DNA of 8,931 bases from Caldifarciminota bacterium (GTDB lineage Bacteria > Hydrothermota > Tepidihabitantia > B3-TA06 > JALVRC01). Numbering within the stretch: the first letter of the stretch is position 1; the number at the start of each line of letters is the position of its first letter. The DNA lies in NCBI GenBank assembly GCA_027025255.1, contig JALVRC010000175.1, forward strand, positions 1 to 8,931. The letters are read 5' to 3'. This document shows, piece by piece, positions 6,267 to 8,931 of the stretch. Position numbers and translations under genes: made by a program. The notes under the pieces are model-generated. The model did no database searches. It worked only from the letters and a program-made list of their open reading frames with translations, and was not told the DNA's origin.

Positions 6267-8098
6267 TTGAACTTTTTTATATATCTATATAGTGCTATTA
6301 GAGCCGCTGGAGTGATCCCGGGTATTGAGCGAGCCTGGCCAATAAATTTTATTTTGAATTTATTCATTTTCTCAGCTAATTCATACGATAGTGAAGGAAT
6401 TTTAAAGAAATCAATGTTTTCAGGTATTTTAATATCATTGATTTTTTTTAACAAAGATAGTTCTTGAATCATTCTTCTTATATATCCTTCATATTTAATT
6501 TCAATTTCTATAGTCTCATAATCTTCTTTTTTGGTTATGGTATTATCAGGTAATATGTCATAAGAAATATGAGGTTGTTTTAAAATTTCAGCTAATGATA
6601 AAGAGGTTCTTTTTCCAATATCTATTCCCATATAGTGCTTAATTTTTTCTTTAGAGAGATATGTTGTCTTAAGACGTTTTATTTCGGATTCTACTTTTTT
6701 TTCTCTTTCTTCTATGATTCTGTATTCATTTTTATTCAAAAGGCCAAGATTGTATCCATATTTTGAAAGTCTAAAATGAGCATTATCCTCTCTTAGTAGA
6801 ATTCTATATTCGACTCGCGAAGTAAACATTCTAAATGGTTCATCAGTCCCTCTTGTGACCAGGTCGTCAATTAGAACTCCGATATATCCTTTATCTCTGG
6901 ATAGTATGAAAGGAGCCTTGTTTAAAACTTTAAGACTTGCATTTATCCCTGCTATTAGTCCTTGAGCAGCTGCTTCTTCATATCCTGTTGTGCCATTGAT
7001 CTGTCCTGCTAAAAACAATCCATTTATGCCCTTAACTTCTAAAGAATGTAAAAGTTGTTTAGGATCAACAAAGTCATGTTCTACCGCATAGCCAGGCCTT
7101 GTAATCTGTACATTCTCAAGCCCTTTAATTCTTCTCAGCATTTTATATTGAATTTCTACTGGAAGACTGGTTGAAATTCCATTGGGATAGTACTCATTAG
7201 TATCTATGCCCTCAGGTTCAAGAAAGACAATATGTCTTTCTCTTTTTGGAAATTTAACAACTTTATCTTCTATCGAGGGACAATATCGAACTCCTTTACC
7301 TGTGATGATACCAGTTCCATACATAGGAGAAAGTCTAAGATTTTCCTTAATTAAATCATGTACCTTTTCGTTGGTATATGTAATATAGCAAGCTTTTTTA
7401 TTTTTTACTATTATATCCTCAAATAAACTAAATCTCGGAGGAGGTTCATCTCCATTCTGTTGTTCTAACAGATCAAAATTTATAGTATTTCCATCTAATC
7501 TTGCTGGGGTTCCAGTTTTAAATCTATTAACCTTTAAATATTTTTTTAGAAATTGATCTAACCTGTTTGCATTTTCATCTGTTAAACGTCCTCCTGGGAT
7601 AAAAGAGTTTCCAATATAGAGTTTACCATTTAAGAATGTTCCTGGTGTTAAAATAATTGTCTTTGCACTAATTTCTTCACCAAAAGCAGTTTTAACTCCA
7701 AAAACCATATTACTTCTAAGAATTATAGAGGTTACCATAGCTTGATAAATCTTAAGATTTTCCTGATTAAATAGAAACTTTATCATTCCTTTATTATAAG
7801 CATATCGGTCTATTTGCACTCTTGTTGAACGTACAGCTGCTCCATGACTAGTATTCAATCGTCTAAAATGGATTCCATATTTATCTGCCATCCTTCCCAT
7901 TAACCCGCCGAGTGCATCAATCTCTTTTACCAGTTGCCCTTTAGCAATCCCTCCAATCGCTGGATTGCAAGATTGATAACCTATTCTATCAATATTGTTT
8001 GTAATTAAGAGAACATTTCCAACAATTTTGGCAGCAGCATAGGCAGCTTCTATACCAGCATTCCCTCCGCCTACAACAATTACATTATATTTATTCAT
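6263..8098 (-). CDS. mnmG: tRNA uridine-5-carboxymethylaminomethyl modification enzyme MnmG (GidA)
   Basis: MnmG, with the GTPase MnmE, adds the (carboxymethyl)aminomethyl group at C5 of wobble U34 in certain tRNAs, using FAD, NADH and methylene-tetrahydrofolate. The 611-residue product is full length. It shows the N-terminal FAD motif V-V-G-G-G-N-A-G at 8-15, S-C-N-P-A-I-G-G at 43-50 with the conserved Cys44, V-K-E-I-D-A-L-G-G-L-M at 57-67, F-K-T-G-T-P-A-R-L-D at 193-202, R-Y-C-P-S-I-E-D-K-V with the second conserved Cys273, E-P-E-G and Y-P-N-G-I-S-T-S-L-P at 304-313, A-G-Q-I-N-G-T-T-G-Y-E-E-A-A-A-Q-G at 364-380, and F-T-S-R-V-E-Y-R. The C-terminal helical domain ends in S-I-P-G-I-T-P-A-A, typical of the MnmE-binding end. 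One oddity is that the usual GGGHAG is GGGNAG here. The ATG overlaps the stop of the mscS-like gene (ATGA) with no Shine-Dalgarno. mnmE is not in the window. Confidence 0.97.
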   Translation of the reverse strand: MNKYNVIVVGGGNAGIEAAYAAAKIVGNVLLITNNIDRIGYQSCNPAIGGIAKGQLVKEIDALGGLMGRMADKYGIHFRRLNTSHGAAVRSTRVQIDRYAYNKGMIKFLFNQENLKIYQAMVTSIILRSNMVFGVKTAFGEEISAKTIILTPGTFLNGKLYIGNSFIPGGRLTDENANRLDQFLKKYLKVNRFKTGTPARLDGNTINFDLLEQQNGDEPPPRFSLFEDIIVKNKKACYITYTNEKVHDLIKENLRLSPMYGTGIITGKGVRYCPSIEDKVVKFPKRERHIVFLEPEGIDTNEYYPNGISTSLPVEIQYKMLRRIKGLENVQITRPGYAVEHDFVDPKQLLHSLEVKGINGLFLAGQINGTTGYEEAAAQGLIAGINASLKVLNKAPFILSRDKGYIGVLIDDLVTRGTDEPFRMFTSRVEYRILLREDNAHFRLSKYGYNLGLLNKNEYRIIEEREKKVESEIKRLKTTYLSKEKIKHYMGIDIGKRTSLSLAEILKQPHISYDILPDNTITKKEDYETIEIEIKYEGYIRRMIQELSLLKKINDIKIPENIDFFKIPSLSYELAEKMNKFKIKFIGQARSIPGITPAALIALYRYIKKFK

Positions 8099-8931
8099 TT
8101 TGTATATACTGTGAAGGTTTTATATGCAAGATTTATATCTCTTTCCTGTGAAAATCGTTTAATAATTTGTTCCCAGAGATCGTTCTTGCTTTTTCTTCTT
8201 TCCCATGGATTTATTAAATAACGTAATGTAAATTTAATACCGCTATCAATCACATCCATGTAGACAATAGGAGTAAGGTTTCTGTAGCTTATTAGATATT
8301 TCTTATTTGTTTTTTTTAATTCTTTTTTAATCTTTTCGTTATTCTGTGGTTTATAGTGTTTGAGTAAGTCTTCCAGTATATATTTAGCTTTTTCCCAGTT
8401 GCTGTTGAGTGTTATTAAAACATTAATTTCGTTCCATATGAATGTAAATCCTTCAGTATAGTTCATGACAGCTTCGTTAAAAACAATGTTATTAGGGATA
8501 TGGACTATCCTCCCAGTAGATTGTTCATCTTTTATCCAGTTTTCGACTTCTAATAAAGAAAACCTGAGTAAGCTAATGTCTATAATATCTCCTTTGATCT
8601 TTTTTATCTCAATCCTGTCCCCTATACTAAAAGGTCGTTTTATTATTATATATAACCATCCTGCTATAGATGTAATAACATCTTTTAGGGCAAAGGTTAT
8701 GCCTGCTGATACAAGACCTAAAAATGTGGCAAGAGAACCTAAGGATTTTGCCCAGATACTAACGATTAAAAGAATACTTAGTATTGTAAGTATGTATCTA
8801 CTAATTTTAAAGGAAGTGTATCTTATTTTTTTATCCTTAATGTATTTAGAAAAAATAGTGCGTAAGATAAAATATATTAATACAGTTATTACTATGGTTG
8901 TTAGGCTAATTATTATCTTATGAGTAGTTAA
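8095..8931 (-). CDS. MscS-family small-conductance mechanosensitive channel, C-terminal 278 residues, 5' end outside window
   Basis: The frame is open from the right edge to TGA at 8095, with no ATG in the first 155 codons. It therefore enters from beyond the window; the internal ATG at 8466 is not the start. Visible residue 1 is the window edge. Hydrophobic helices lie at about 6-25 and 45-61. The MscS pore helix follows at about 66-97, with L-G-L-V-S-A-G-I-T-F-A-L-K-D and S-I-A-G-W, then R-P-F-S-I-G-D-R-I at 99-107, the beta domain entry. Further on are L-L-E-V-E-N-W, the S-T-G-R-I-V-H-I-P-N block (138-147), and N-Y-T-E-G-F-T-F-I-W-N-E-I, characteristic of one MscS subfamily. The C-terminal alpha/beta domain ends at Y-T-K. 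MscS channels in the inner membrane open under tension to release solutes during osmotic downshock. It is coupled to mnmG by an ATGA overlap. The family is sure; the exact subfamily is not. Confidence 0.93.
   Translation of the reverse strand, partial: LTTHKIIISLTTIVITVLIYFILRTIFSKYIKDKKIRYTSFKISRYILTILSILLIVSIWAKSLGSLATFLGLVSAGITFALKDVITSIAGWLYIIIKRPFSIGDRIEIKKIKGDIIDISLLRFSLLEVENWIKDEQSTGRIVHIPNNIVFNEAVMNYTEGFTFIWNEINVLITLNSNWEKAKYILEDLLKHYKPQNNEKIKKELKKTNKKYLISYRNLTPIVYMDVIDSGIKFTLRYLINPWERRKSKNDLWEQIIKRFSQERDINLAYKTFTVYTK

Noticed and set aside
6263..6274. The sequence ACTTGAACTT recurring at the 3' ends of mnmG and the FG-GAP gene as a shared regulatory repeat
   Set aside because: Both copies encode a Lys-Phe-Lys C-terminus (AAG TTC AAG plus stop), so coincidence of codons explains the match.
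8464..8931. A gene start at the ATG at 8466 for a 123-residue minus-strand protein, and a plus-strand open frame across 8465-8923
   Set aside because: The minus frame continues without a stop to the window edge and encodes the MscS pore helix and beta domain, so 8466 is an internal Met codon and the plus-strand frame is antisense shadow.

Overview
This 8.9-kb window is a dense, AT-rich bacterial segment. Every gene I can support lies on the minus strand, so the biological order runs from the right edge to the left: MscS-family channel (5' end cut off), mnmG, a secreted seven-repeat FG-GAP/VCBS protein, [85-nt gap with a promoter], pckA, a YceD/DUF177 zinc-cysteine protein, a secreted PLD-type nuclease with a C-terminal OB-like domain, purQ, and a Lon-related AAA protease (3' end cut off). 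No RNA gene, CRISPR array, insertion sequence or phage gene is visible. No stretch above about 90 nt lacks a gene.

Organism. The DNA is AT-rich by eye. The FG-GAP protein has an N-terminal secretion signal and ends in a short module (Y-D-A-C-G-R-R ... G-I-M-F ... K-G-I-R-K-S-I-K-F-K) resembling the C-terminal sorting domains of type IX secretion cargo or their relatives. Together with the divergent ATP-type PEP carboxykinase and the non-standard YceD neighbourhood, this suggests an uncultivated bacterium of the FCB superphylum or a neighbouring candidate phylum such as WOR-3/Stahlbacteria. The placement is inference, and no marker gene in the window settles it.

Layout. Two transcription blocks are separated by the only intergenic region (4559-4643). 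Upstream block: the mscS-like gene overlaps mnmG by ATGA, and mnmG overlaps the FG-GAP gene by GTGA. Downstream block: a near-consensus sigma70-type promoter (TTGACT, 16 nt, TATAAT) with a perfect 5-bp-arm inverted repeat in its spacer drives pckA, then yceD (ATGA overlap), the PLD nuclease (14-nt overlap), purQ (ATGA overlap) and the Lon-like gene (GTGA overlap). Strong Shine-Dalgarno sequences precede only pckA and the Lon-like gene. The other internal starts have none and sit on the preceding stop codon, which suggests translational coupling.

How the genes work together. No single pathway unites them. mnmG (tRNA wobble modification) and YceD (rRNA/ribosome-linked) concern translation; pckA and purQ belong to central carbon and purine metabolism; the Lon-like protein to proteolysis; MscS to osmotic safety; the PLD nuclease and FG-GAP protein to the cell exterior. 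It looks like a compact genome's mixed housekeeping operons rather than a dedicated defence or mobile system. I did not find convincing evidence of a novel multi-gene system. The most interesting points are the pckA promoter/operator, the secreted PLD-OB nuclease locked into a housekeeping operon, the MnmG His-to-Asn change in the FAD-binding motif, and the coupled, SD-less gene junctions.
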